Shown here: positions 51,801 to 55,620 of the stretch, piece after piece
How positions within the stretch are numbered: the first letter of the stretch is position 1
How the letters are laid out: every line of letters starts with the position of its first letter
Source of the DNA: Colocasia esculenta
Taxonomy: Eukaryota > Streptophyta > Magnoliopsida > Alismatales > Araceae
Assembly (NCBI GenBank): GCA_014218235.1
Contig: CM024755.1
Span: 159,705,941-159,769,940, forward strand
Direction: 5' to 3'
Length of the DNA: 64,000 nucleotides
Position numbers and translations under genes: made by a program
The notes under the pieces: generated by a model
Told to the model about the DNA's origin: nothing
The model's input: only the letters and a program-made list of their open reading frames with translations
Database searches by the model: none

Positions 51801-54560
51801 ATTAACAAATCTTAGCACAGGTTGGCAGCCTCCCATGTGACACCCTCCACATGAGGACCTTTACCTTGAGGGGCTTTTGGGAGCCCAGATCTGACTAGTC
51901 GCCTCATGTCTTACCCCCCATCCACAATCATATGGTATGCCGATCTAACCGAGAAACGGCCATCCTTCTCCCATATCCATACCCATGAGTCCCCCTTGCC
52001 TGCTATTGGATTGAATGGAATAAGTAAAGTGAAGAGCTGCAAAAGCTGATTTGTCCCTTCCCAAGAGAGGTTCCTCCTAAATGTTGGTGCCTAAGTCCCA
52101 CCAGAAAGGTTTTCGTCAAAATAAGAAGCCACCTGGCTGCCGGAATAGAACATATCGCAAATAAATCAGGAAAAGGTCTGCCAATGAGTAGTGGCCATAC
52201 CATCTATCCTTCCAAAAAGAGCATTTCTGCCCATCGCCAACGGAATCCTGACACTTGTCCTGATAAAGTCCACACACTGAAGAATCCCCTTCCAAACCGG
52301 GGAAACTCTATGAAGAGAGGTGGGTGGGTGGGTGTGTTGGGTTGGGGTTGGGGGGGGGGGGGGGGGGTATCATGTCCCAAACTCTTGAAGATCCATATAT
52401 TTTTGACGTACCCCCTTCTTCTGACCTGAGTCTCCACCACCACCTACAAAGAAGAGCCATGTTGAAAGACCTGATGTTTCTTATCCCAAGTCCCCCTGCC
52501 ACCTTAGGTTGACATACTCCACCCCAATGGATATCATGCCACCCTCTGCCCTCCCTTCCGTTGCCATGCCAAAAGAATCTAGCTTGAATGGATTGCAAAG
52601 TATTGGCCACCAACTTGGAAATCTTGTAGATGGACAAGAAATATGTGGGCAAGCTATCCAAGACTGCTCTGCAAAGAACCACACGACCCCCATAAGAAAG
52701 AGCCCTTGCCTTCCACCGAATCCACCCAGCCAATCTAGATTCGTTGGACAATCTCCTTCCAGTCACTGCATCGTAAAGGCCATGGTGACAAGGGAAGTCC
52801 CAAGTAGGAGAAAGAAAAGTATCTACCTGACACCCAAATAAACTAGCTGCTCTCCTAATTTCTAAGTCATTCATGTTGATCCCCGCCATCAAGCACTTGT
52901 TGTAGTTAACCTTTAAGTCAGTGATATCCTGCACCATCTCTAACATCAATCTAATGTCCACAATTTATTGCTGCTCCTCAGGGATAAATAGAATTGTGTC
53001 ATCTGCATATTGAAGGTGAGAGATAGAGAATGTGGACTGCCCCACATGAAAACCACTGATTATCCCAGCCCTTTCGGCTCTGGTCCATAGCCTGCTAAAA
53101 ATCTGCACCACCAGTACAAGGAGTGGAGAAAGAGGGTCCCCCAGCCGAAGATTTCTCCCACTAGAAAAAGAAGGAGACGGATAACCATTAACAAGCACTG
53201 CAAAGGTGGAGGAGAAAGCTCTTCCTGACATAGGGGGGCTTCAGGTATGTCACTGACTGCTGTGAAGAAGGTGCCTTCCTGTCCCTGCAGCCTTTCTCAC
53301 CTCTACTTATGGGATTTGAGGTTAATATCCATGTTGTCCACGCTCGGAATATTGTCAAGAATTTTCTCTCTTTTAGTGCTGCCAATGGATGGAAGCTATG
53401 GCAAAAGATGGTGATAGCCAGGCTAAGGTACATTGAAATCCAATAACCTTAAAGGAGATGACGACAAGGAAGATGAACAGGAAGTGGCAATTCAAGCTTC
53501 TTGAAGAATGAAGACTTGAATTGGGTTGGTCAGGTGTTAGAGCAGACAGGCCTATCCTTGTCACGGTAAGAGAATTCAGATTTTAACTGCATTTTGACTT
53601 AATGGTGGGTTTGACATCAAACTCAGATCCCATAATTGATTTGCTTATCAAGAAAGTGAGCCCAGAAGCCAGTGATTTGGCACCAGGTGGGGGCCTTGTA
53701 AAGGCTTTAACAGTCTTTCATCTCCCCAACATCCAATTCCACACTCCCAATCCCAGGTGGGGGCCTTGTAAGGCTTCAACAGACTTAGAGATCATGCCCT
53801 CTGCTTCACCTGAAAACCCTCTAGTAACAAAAACTATGTCGAGCAGTAAAAGTGACATAACTTAATATCCTATAAATATTTCTTGAAATAACCTTTTAGA
53901 CTTGCAATTCTAGTAAAGGTGCTTTTGCACTTCCTATAACTTTGACACCAGGATGCTACATGAATTCACCCTACCGGATACATCAGTGTTGTAAGGTGAT
54001 GGAAGCAAGTTTTCAAATCTCAACAGCGAGTATAACAGACTCCTAAACCACCCAGATCCTTCAGATACAAATAGAGGTTACGACAGACTAAACACCGATT
54101 ACTCTTTGAATAGGAATAAAAAACCATTATGACCTCCCCACGACTCCTTGATTACATATGGCGTGGTTGTAAAACAGTGGACTCATAAAGTACGGTTTAT
54201 TCCACAACTGCACTGCGCCGACAATCGCCAACGCCATACCTTGCTTTCCACTGATGGAAACACAAAATGGCCGCCATCCACATGCAGAAAGCAATCAACA
54301 AGCAGAAAAAAGACAGAAAATGGAAAAGTTTCTAAGTGGCTTCTATCTAATAATTAGACAGACTTCCGTGACAGAGTAAGTGACAGCAGCAACTACAGCA
54401 ATAAGAGTTCACGAGGAGCAAAAAAGGATAGAACAAGAGCGAGCCCAGGGTTTTCACCATCGCAAGCAGCCCCGATCAGGCGAGAGACGTCTACCCAGAC
54501 TGTCTGCTCGCCGGAGGGGATCGTCTGGGGCAGCGGCCCTCCTCCGCCGGCGCCGTCCAT
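6780..54560 (-). CDS. NAA35: NAA35/MAK10 homologue, NatC auxiliary subunit (10 exons, 3' end outside window)
   Basis: Ten exons on the minus strand join in phase into 464 codons without a stop. Residues 60-67 read DPKMDSGM, the hallmark of the Mak10 N-terminal domain, preceded by DGELIHGENFSLFAAMSALE (residues 38-57). Further conserved stretches are RTSSHALLHSYC (exon 4), GLELARKHI (exon 7) and WQRRKLGKILQDW (exon 10). Known family role: Naa35/Mak10 anchors the catalytic Naa30 and the small Naa38 subunits of NatC, which acetylates Met-Leu/Ile/Phe/Trp type N-termini co-translationally at the ribosome. Family members are roughly 700 residues, so about a third of the protein lies left of position 1; I found no further exon in 1-6,779. 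Introns are 3,725, 2,682, 72, 4,101, 12,987, 6,846, 76, 15,796 and 104 bp, then more than 6.7 kb. No lesion is seen in the exons, so the gene looks functional. Confidence 0.95.
6983..7129 (-). CDS. NAA35: NAA35 exon 9 (residues 383-431)
   Basis: 147 bp, phase 0, acceptor aatgaacag and donor gtcatt. Encodes LLLIQDGKLYGRDP and FQKQLRKNELVLQLGQ. It continues the HLQ of exon 8 exactly as in other Mak10 proteins, although 15.8 kb separates them. Confidence 0.95.
7130..7654. other. Intron 8 left end, no recognised feature
   Basis: AT-rich intron sequence between exon 9 and the truncated end of Gypsy-B pol. No gene or repeat recognised. Confidence 0.5.
7655..9021 (-). pseudogene. Gypsy-B pol fragment, protease/RT linker to start of reverse transcriptase
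   Basis: Minus-strand reading gives KLDLGKPEEPRPIFVSALLN, then EEERQSYHQLLLEFKDCFA, a stop, then TYKEMPGLDP. This is the linker and N-terminal edge of plant Ty3/Gypsy reverse transcriptase. The reading joins in frame across the S1 solo LTR to the region right of 10,972 (GRPA then PPEKDKNEASF). Sequence stops matching pol at about 7,655, before the RT catalytic motifs. Multiple stops. Confidence 0.8.
9085..9395. repeat. GC palindrome array upstream of S1 TATA box
   Basis: About nine units of the form ACACCCCC-n-GGGGGTGT, each able to fold on itself, joined by TCTGCGCGC-like linkers. The arms vary between units. The long open frames across it on both strands are a by-product. Confidence 0.85.
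9419..9427 (+). promoter_or_regulatory. TATA box of solo LTR S1
   Basis: TATAAATAA about 25 bp after the palindrome array and about 400 bp into the LTR. Transcription from here would carry about 1.5 kb of LTR as leader. Confidence 0.7.
9655..9850 (+). repeat. 28-bp tandem repeats downstream of S1 TATA
   Basis: About seven units of AAAATTGCAGGAATACCCC plus TGCTGTCC with small changes. A related array in solo LTR S2 lies at 20,000-20,250 on the minus strand. Confidence 0.85.
10668..10869 (+). other. Structured R/U5 module in S1
   Basis: Hairpin 1: ATCGGG (10,668) with CCCGAT, loop TTTTCA. Hairpin 2: ATCGAC-TCCG-GTCGGT at 10,697-10,712, a C(UCCG)G loop of the UNCG type. Hairpin 3: TGTTTA/TAAACA at 10,841-10,856, followed by the PBS-like TGGCACACCC at 10,860. 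Confidence 0.7.
10972..15900 (-). pseudogene. Gypsy-B gag and post-gag region (degenerate)
   Basis: Minus-strand polyprotein. The N-terminal part at 15,878-15,618 reads VVGSPYFLGVVPVV as in Gypsy-A. The gag core at 14,359-13,880 has FDESYLLRYFATFLTG, a TAG stop before WYSRLRPNS, then FINRFQTAAERKASLAELCS. Three zinc-knuckle-like motifs follow: YCLYHRMLGHSIENC (about 13,430), YCIYH-x-VAGHDLEDC (about 12,850) and YCRYHAMLLHPTDIC (about 12,440). Stops and frameshifts are common. Reads on into the pol fragment across S1. Confidence 0.85.
16021..16036 (-). other. Gypsy-B primer-binding site
   Basis: Minus strand TGGCACGCCCGGTTGC, three bases inside the end of the 5' LTR (16,040). It fixes the orientation and start of Gypsy-B. 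Confidence 0.75.
16103..16312 (-). other. Structured R/U5 module in LTR-A
   Basis: Hairpin 1 TCGAG/CTCGA (16,312-16,297), hairpin 2 ATCGAC-TCCG-GTCGGT (16,284-16,269), weak hairpin 3, then TGGCACGCCC at 16,112-16,103. This word lies inside the LTR; the true PBS lies beyond the end. Confidence 0.68.
16441..16637 (-). other. Structured R/U5 module in S2
   Basis: Hairpin 1 TCGAG/CTCGA (16,637-16,622). Hairpin 2 ACCAAC-TCCA-GTCGGT (16,609-16,594) has one mismatch. Hairpin 3 CTGTTT/AAACAG (16,468-16,452) is followed by TGGCACGCT (16,449-16,441). Confidence 0.65.
16740..17045 (-). repeat. 60-bp minisatellite in S2
   Basis: Five units, each with GGGGTGTTTGTGCCTCC then GGGCGTTTACA (plus-strand reading), about 60 bp apart, between the S2 TATA side and the R/U5 module. 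Related units occur at 1-165 and 10,490-10,560. Confidence 0.9.
17236..17450 (-). other. Structured R/U5 module in S3
   Basis: Hairpin 2 is a perfect ATCGAT-TCCG-ATCGAT (17,423-17,408). Hairpin 3 CTGCCT/AGGCAG (17,262-17,248) is followed by TGGCACGCCC (17,245-17,236). Hairpin 1 is weak here. Confidence 0.66.
18167..18753 (-). repeat. Six stem-loops with a conserved 13-nt loop in S3
   Basis: Loops at 18,172, 18,240, 18,288, 18,619, 18,688 and 18,736 (13 nt each) read, on the minus strand, TCGAGCAAGTCTC or one to two changes from it. Stems differ but pair: CCATA/TATGG, TGTCCATA/TATGAACA, CCCACA/TGTGGG, CCATA/TATGG, TGTCCGTA/TACGGACA, CCACA/TGTGG. Some have outer pairs AAATAC/GTATTT. They form two sets of three within a roughly 450-bp larger repeat. 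They lie 0.4-1.0 kb downstream of the S3 TATA, so they would be transcribed. Confidence 0.85.
19172..19179 (-). promoter_or_regulatory. TATA box of solo LTR S3
   Basis: Minus strand TATAAAAG, directly downstream of the 19,215-19,345 palindrome block. Confidence 0.65.
19215..19345. repeat. Palindrome array upstream of S3 TATA
   Basis: Repeated GTTTTATATAAAAC, AACCGGTT and GGGGAGATCTCCCC palindromes. Less GC-rich than in the other LTRs but in the same position. Confidence 0.8.
20000..20250 (-). repeat. AGAAAATTGCAG repeats downstream of S2 TATA
   Basis: Minus-strand units AGAAAATTGCAGAAATATCC at roughly 28-30 bp spacing, related to the S1 array at 9,655-9,850 and in the same relative position. 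Confidence 0.8.
20641..20648 (-). promoter_or_regulatory. TATA box of solo LTR S2
   Basis: Minus strand TATAAATA immediately after the GC array at 20,655-21,045. Confidence 0.68.
20655..21045. repeat. GC palindrome array upstream of S2 TATA
   Basis: Units containing GCGCGGGTGGCCGCCCGCGC (a long palindrome) with TGGTCCGGCGCGG spacers. Gives open frames over 180 codons on both strands that are purely compositional. Confidence 0.85.
21765..21772 (-). promoter_or_regulatory. TATA box of Gypsy-B 5' LTR
   Basis: Minus strand TATAAATA in the context CCCCTATAAATAGGAGG, nearly the same as in S5. Confidence 0.7.
21860..22085. repeat. GC palindrome array upstream of Gypsy-B LTR TATA
   Basis: Units AACCCCCC-n-GGGGGGT with GGCGCAGAAA linkers. 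Same layout as S1 but a different word. Confidence 0.85.
22458..22925. other. Intron 8 right end, no recognised feature
   Basis: Between the outer end of Gypsy-B and exon 8. Contains a short ATATAGACATAG-type AT-rich run; nothing else recognised. Confidence 0.5.
22926..23069 (-). CDS. NAA35: NAA35 exon 8 (residues 335-382)
   Basis: 144 bp, phase 0, acceptor atttacag and donor gtccat. Encodes ALKYFEKLLHDLDTICSF and VVQFQKCEPDLVARSHLQ. Only 76 bp from exon 7; a 15.8 kb intron follows. Confidence 0.95.
23146..23418 (-). CDS. NAA35: NAA35 exon 7 (residues 244-334)
   Basis: 273 bp, phase 0 at both ends, acceptor ctcattcag and donor gtgagc. Encodes HFYHVLMCMRKPQGRGLELA onwards to APPRAIRFLTWKE. 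Largest exon in the window. Confidence 0.96.
23419..24269. other. Intron 6 left end, no recognised feature
   Basis: AT-rich sequence with no coding or repeat signal that I recognise. Confidence 0.5.
24270..24720. repeat. Dispersed repeat family X, copy 1
   Basis: GATCGG/GATCAG words, then an A-rich segment, an (AT)n run (about 24,498-24,533), then AATTAATATGTATATCC and a palindrome CACAATC-ATTA-GATTGTG. Copy 2 is at 27,975-28,370 with the same order. Confidence 0.75.
24900..25690 (+). pseudogene. Ty1/Copia pol remnant with internal deletion
   Basis: Conceptual reading with frameshifts: PISLLYPDRPLFSLLPRV, VFLDCHTTQKGYCNYDLSNY and VRKDVTFSKSK are the C-terminal part of Copia integrase. Close downstream, AAEFVTKPQRLNLF and SKLSMDDIYAKLKGDV match the very end of Copia RNase H. 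The whole RT is missing. It ends in a polypurine tract AAGGGGGA at 25,689-25,695, where solo LTR S4 has inserted. Confidence 0.82.
26090..26435. repeat. GC palindrome array upstream of S4 TATA
   Basis: Units of TCCGGGTAGGGAGGCCCCCT and CTACCCGGAGAGG type, inverted on each other. Different word from other LTRs, same place. Confidence 0.85.
26445..26452 (+). promoter_or_regulatory. TATA box of solo LTR S4
   Basis: TATAAATA in the context ACCCCTATAAATACCCC, directly after the palindrome array. Confidence 0.7.
26604..26906 (+). repeat. Five stem-loops with the conserved 13-nt loop in S4
   Basis: Loops at 26,613, 26,682, 26,756, 26,827 and 26,886 (13 nt each): TCGAGCTAGACTC, TTGAGCGAGACTC, TTAAGCGAGTCTC, TTGAGCGAGTCTC, TCGAGCGAGACTC. 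Stems: CCCCCCATG/CATGGGGGG, ATCTCCATG/CATGGGGAT, CATG/CATG inside GTTTAAATATTTT/AAAATATTTAAAC, CATG/CATA inside the same outer arms, and CCCTCATG/CATGAGGG. They lie 160-460 nt downstream of the TATA box. Confidence 0.87.
27239..27444 (+). other. Structured R/U5 module in S4
   Basis: Hairpin 1 TCGGA/TCCGA (27,239-27,253). Hairpin 2 ATCGAT-TCTG-GTTGAT (27,265-27,280) pairs through two G-T wobbles. Hairpin 3 CTGTC/GACAG (27,418-27,432), then TGGCACGCCC (27,435-27,444). Confidence 0.68.
27511..27860 (+). mobile_element. Copia 3' LTR remnant with TC microsatellite
   Basis: Continues the Copia polypurine tract across S4. A TATAAAAGG box is at 27,665. A TC run of about 83 bp (27,730-27,812) follows. 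The right end of the LTR is not defined. Confidence 0.55.
27975..28370. repeat. Dispersed repeat family X, copy 2
   Basis: Same order as 24,270-24,720. An extra segment starting AGCCGGTCCCAAACCCGGG (about 28,174-28,260) sits inside it, absent from copy 1. Confidence 0.72.
28349..28756. mobile_element. Element with about 60-bp terminal inverted repeats
   Basis: The left arm (28,349 on) reads CACAATCATTAGATTGTGAAC then GGTGTTGGAATATGGAGC and AGGCCCTAAATTCTCCA. The right arm is its inverse with few changes. The interior holds AGGTGCC/GGCACCT words. Copy 1 of family X ends in a half of the same arm. Confidence 0.7.
28757..29836. other. Intron 6, mostly unrecognised
   Basis: Contains a short GTGCCTAAG/CTTAGGTGCC word cluster at 29,020-29,095 ending GCCTTGACAATTATGG. 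Nothing else recognised. Confidence 0.5.
29845..29993. mobile_element. Word-array MITE M4 (word GATTCGG)
   Basis: Starts CATGGTTTGGCGGATCA and ends with the inverse of CAAGGTTCGCCGCATCA. Flanks TTATCGAG and TTATCTAG suggest an 8-bp TSD with one change. The interior is GATTCGG/CCGAATC words in both orientations. TSD length and CA...TG ends are hAT-like; superfamily is inferred. Confidence 0.7.
30265..30344 (-). CDS. NAA35: NAA35 exon 6 (residues 217-243)
   Basis: 80 bp, acceptor tttatgtag and donor gtcttt. Encodes DIESLQPIADLEEGYCKALL followed by GRLRFRK and ends in phase 0. It sits alone between the 13.0 kb and 6.8 kb introns. Confidence 0.95.
30345..31057. other. Intron 5 left end, no recognised feature
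   Basis: AT-rich intron sequence between exon 6 and the TRIM; nothing recognised. Confidence 0.5.
31063..31367 (+). mobile_element. TRIM (miniature LTR retrotransposon), complete
   Basis: Two LTRs of 103 and 105 bp (31,063-31,165 and 31,263-31,367) share AACTTGG, AGTCCCACATCA-like and CCTGTGCATATGA blocks. Between them are a perfect initiator-Met PBS TGGTATCAGAGC (31,166-31,177) and a polypurine tract GAGGGGGAG just before LTR 2. Flanks CACCT/CACCA match at four of five bases. No coding capacity. Confidence 0.88.
31373..32254. other. Intron 5 DNA, no recognised feature
   Basis: Short open frames on both strands; one minus frame (32,051-31,764) is 95 codons but matches nothing I recognise. 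CCAGTCCTGCTGTACAA at 32,131 recurs at 34,307 in the same orientation. Confidence 0.45.
32370..32392 (-). other. Hairpin 3 and PBS-like word in S5
   Basis: CTGT/ACAG (32,392-32,382) followed by TGGCATTCCC (32,379-32,370), about 90 bp before the LTR end as in the related LTRs. Confidence 0.6.
32584..32591 (-). promoter_or_regulatory. TATA box of solo LTR S5
   Basis: Minus strand TATAAATA in CCCCTATAAATAGGAGG, the same context as in Gypsy-B's LTR. Confidence 0.7.
32700..32995. repeat. GC palindrome array upstream of S5 TATA
   Basis: CCACCGAGGGG/CCCTCGGTGGG words in both orientations. Different word, same position as in the other LTRs. Confidence 0.85.
33738..33988. mobile_element. Word-array MITE M1 (word TTTCGG) in LINE-B
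   Basis: 251 bp, CATGGTAGGCAG at the left and CTGCCATCCTTG at the right (imperfect inverse). Flanked by the perfect 8-bp TSD CCTGATCT. LINE-C gives the empty site: KGDRVVWWLI there, KGDQ then VVWWLI here. The interior is TTTCGG/CCGAAA words in both orientations. Confidence 0.88.
34189..34706. mobile_element. Element with about 95-bp inverted arms
   Basis: The left arm GATGGATCGAAT...CTCAAAAAGCAGAATA...CCTATCCATAATGATGT (34,189-34,285) is mirrored at 34,605-34,706. Could form a long RNA hairpin. No clear TSD; adjoins the broken end of LINE-B. Confidence 0.65.
34803..36929 (+). pseudogene. LINE-A ORF1 (RNA-binding, broken)
   Basis: The frame starting MDSVRPSWPNSMPLGGDRQ has a CCHC knuckle at residues 51-64, CYGCGRRGHIRRWC. 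RSFADVMRGPVKP and a DUF4283-like part (35,438-35,760: FLAVCSREEGAERAEI, RWPRMLGTIPSLPVRSL) follow in other frames. A 93-bp stretch (35,414-35,506) repeats at 35,665-35,757. M5 interrupts at about 35,222. Confidence 0.78.
35222..35411. mobile_element. Word array M5 (word GAAACCG/TTTCGGC) in LINE-A ORF1
   Basis: Starts CATGGTTGTTGGTTTC and ends GAAACTGACAGTATG, an imperfect inverse. Interior words match those of M1. No convincing TSD; the right side has been rearranged by the local 93-bp duplication. Confidence 0.6.
37571..38338. mobile_element. Word-array MITE M3 (word TCTCGG) in LINE-A
   Basis: 768 bp, CATGGAAAGCAATCTCG at the left and CGATATGGCAAACATTG at the right. Flanks ATCTGCAC (37,563) and GTCTGCAC (38,339), 7 of 8 identical. 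Excising it restores the LINE reading AQISALSRVLSDHR. TCTCGG/CCGAGA words lie at both ends; the middle is AT-rich. Confidence 0.82.
38470..38702. mobile_element. Word-array MITE M2 (word GACTCGG) in LINE-A
   Basis: 233 bp, CATGGATGGCA at the left and TGCCATCCTTG at the right, flanked by the perfect 8-bp TSD GGTAGTGT. Excision restores the LINE frame. The interior is GACTCGG/CCGAGTC words, with a G-run at 38,547-38,555. Confidence 0.9.
41728..42680. other. Intron 5 DNA, unrecognised, with GC-rich open frames
   Basis: Open frames at 42,124-42,531 (+) and 42,371-42,042 (-) overlap and neither shows a known domain. Short GGGGCG words at 41,755-41,840. Function unknown. Confidence 0.4.
42690..43010 (-). 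pseudogene. Ty1/Copia reverse transcriptase fragment
   Basis: Minus-strand reading with a frameshift: KGRCATVFLVYVDDMIAIC contains the YVDD catalytic motif, followed by LAVEFEIKDF and a shifted LRYFLGIEV. Upstream FCLAMSRFGFKQSNADHTPF also fits Copia RT. No LTR nearby. Confidence 0.82.
43332..43482 (-). CDS. NAA35: NAA35 exon 5 (residues 167-216 plus 1 nt)
   Basis: 151 bp, acceptor cattgtag and donor gtattg. Encodes EEDLFTMSYGLPLKGDGDE and ETLCRQLRACR. Ends with a single G (phase 1), completed by AT of exon 6 to give Asp. A 13 kb TE-filled intron follows. Confidence 0.95.
43483..45059. other. Intron 4 DNA with a 64-bp tandem duplication
   Basis: AATTCTCAAGAAAGGGGTTT repeats at 44,168 and 44,232 with a shared downstream sequence. 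Otherwise no feature recognised. Confidence 0.6.
45640..45990. repeat. GC palindrome array upstream of S6 TATA
   Basis: Words such as GGGTTGAACCCGTTGG and its inverse CCAACGGGTTCAACCC, plus GGTCCAACCGG-type words. Confidence 0.85.
46000..46007 (+). promoter_or_regulatory. TATA box of solo LTR S6
   Basis: TATAAATA directly after the palindrome array. Confidence 0.7.
47037..47234 (+). other. Structured R/U5 module in S6
   Basis: Hairpin 2 ACTGAC-TCCG-GTCGGT (47,066-47,081). Hairpin 3 is the near-perfect GTCTGTT-A-AACAGAC (47,210-47,224), directly followed by TGGCACACCC (47,225-47,234). Hairpin 1 is weak. Confidence 0.68.
47584..47751 (-). CDS. NAA35: NAA35 exon 4 (residues 111-166)
   Basis: 168 bp, phase 0 at both ends, acceptor tttgcag and donor gtaaat. 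Encodes ATWHRGHSLAQTVFSC and RTSSHALLHSYC. Separated from exon 3 by only 72 bp. Confidence 0.96.
47824..47982 (-). CDS. NAA35: NAA35 exon 3 with the DPKMD signature (residues 58-110)
   Basis: 159 bp, phase 0 at both ends, acceptor attttccag and donor gtaatg. Starts IMDPKMDSGM and ends DVMDHLLICE. This is the most conserved part of the Mak10 N-terminal domain. Confidence 0.96.
47983..50319. other. Intron 2, mostly unrecognised
   Basis: No coding or repeat family recognised. AT-rich (TATATA) tracts at 50,100-50,310 resemble the AT-rich part of repeat family X. Confidence 0.5.
50320..50480. repeat. Word array M6 (word GATTCGG/GCCGATTC)
   Basis: TGGCAGAATCAGCC at the left is the inverse of GGCCGATTCTGCA at the right. 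The interior has GATTCGG and GATCAG words. No TSD found. A GGTGCCT/AGGCACC cluster follows to 50,530. Confidence 0.6.
50665..50732 (-). CDS. NAA35: NAA35 exon 2 (residues 35-57)
   Basis: 68 bp between acceptor gttacag and donor gtaata. It encodes DLKDGELIHGENFSLFAAM then SALE, the segment just before the DPKMD signature. Too short to stand out as an ORF; found by its homology and splice sites. Confidence 0.93.
50733..51281. other. Intron 1 right of exon 2, no recognised feature
   Basis: AT-rich intron sequence; nothing recognised. Confidence 0.5.
51282..53235 (-). pseudogene. LINE-C, 5'-truncated L1-like ORF2 fragment
   Basis: Minus-strand reading: LRLGDPLSPLLVLVVQIFSR, LQYADDTILF (intact YADD), DLKVNYNKC, the thumb region SYGGRVVLCRAVLDSLPTYF, then zf-RVT TLCCLRGEEDEDLDHLLTSC and VVWWLILHATLWALWNEKNS. 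Ends in a poly(A) (T-run 51,282-51,290). A G-run at 52,351-52,368 shifts the frame. Supplies the empty-site reference for insertions in LINE-B. Confidence 0.88.
53236..54457. other. Intron 1 left of exon 1, mostly unrecognised
   Basis: CAGGTGGGGGCCTTGTAA occurs twice (53,684 and 53,754) as a short direct repeat. No gene or TE family recognised. Confidence 0.5.
54458..54560 (-). CDS. NAA35: NAA35 exon 1 (start codon, residues 1-34 plus 1 nt)
   Basis: ATG at 54,560-54,558 opens a Gly/Pro-rich leader followed by VWVDVSRLIGAACD, which matches the start of plant Mak10 proteins. The exon ends GATG before the donor gtgaaa (54,457 downward), leaving one base (phase 1) that pairs with AC of exon 2 to give Asp. 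An upstream in-frame reading continues past this ATG, but the homologous region begins here. Confidence 0.9.
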
Positions 54561-54720
54561 AGGGGAAGCCCAATCTACTACCCTCTCCCCTCCAAGCAAC
54601 AGCTCCTCTGCAGACGAGCCGGGGGGGGGGGGGGGGGGACTGGGGGTTTGGAACTCGGAAGAGACGAGTTTGCTGGGGTCGCGACGCGAGGGTTTTATAT
54701 CACCGGAGCTTCTGCAGCTT
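54561..54720 (-). promoter_or_regulatory. Probable NAA35 core promoter and 5' UTR
   Basis: A TATAAAA box lies at 54,699-54,693 on the minus strand, about 133 bp upstream of the ATG. Initiation about 30 nt downstream would give a leader of roughly 100 nt. The leader contains a C-rich run (G-run on plus, 54,621-54,639). Inferred from position only. Confidence 0.5.
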
Positions 54721-54746
54721 CTCACCGAGCGTAAACGGGTTTCGGG

Positions 54747-54788
54747 GTTTTTTTTTTTTTTTTTTTTTTTTGGGGGGGGGGGGGGGGG
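54747..54788. repeat. Adjacent poly(T) and poly(G) tracts upstream of NAA35
   Basis: About 25 T residues are followed directly by about 18 G residues, ending where the upstream tandem duplication begins. Such runs are prone to length error in assembly. Confidence 0.9.
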
Positions 54789-55559
54789 ACGATGACGTAG
54801 ACCAGGTAAGGGGACACAAAGCAAATGAGTTTTTTGTTTGGACCTTGAGTTAATTGCGAGTAAGGTTTGCCGTGTCCGGCATTTGTGAGTCCTGACATAG
54901 TTAATATTGTATCGATCTATTTTTTTATTGGTTGACCGATTCTTTTAATAAGTACTCTCAAATATCTAACATGTCAAAGTCTAAATTTGGTTGACCGATT
55001 TTTCTTTATCAGTCGATCGATTTCTATCAAAGTGACGTGCAAATCTCATGATCTATTTAATATTCAAAGAGATGAAAATTGGTTGACTGACTTGAGATTT
55101 TCGATCGACCGATCAATACGGTATGGATCGTACCGAACCGTGCAACGGGTGGGGGGTGTGTGGAGAGAGAGGGGGAGGTGGGGGGACGATGACGTAGACG
55201 AGGTAAGGGGACACAAAGCAAATGAGTTTTTTGTTTGGACCTTGGGTTAATTGCGAGTAAGGTTTGCCATGTCATGGCATTTGTGAGTCCTGACATAGTT
55301 AGTATTGTACGGTAAAATTGATCGATCGATTTTTTTTATTGGTTGACTGATTCTTTTAATAAGCACTCTCAAACATCCAACATGTCAAAGTCTAAATTTG
55401 GTTGACCGATTTCTCTTTATCGATCGATCGATTTCTATCAGAGTGACGTGCAAATCTCATGATCTATTTAATATTCAAAGAGACGAAAATTGGTTGACTG
55501 ACTTGAGATTTTCGATCGACCGATCGATACGGTATGGATCGTACCGAACCGTGCAACGG
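54788..55559. repeat. 397-bp tandem duplication upstream of NAA35
   Basis: Two near-identical units start at 54,788 and 55,185, each opening GACGATGACGTAGAC and closing ACCGTGCAACGG. Both contain repeated words such as GGTTGACCGATT and GATCGACCGATC. Unit 1 lies just upstream of the gene's putative promoter. Confidence 0.9.
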
Positions 55560-55620
55560 AGAATGTGGCACAATCGATTTGCGCGGCACAACCAACCTTG
55601 ACTGCAAGCCTTCAACTTTG

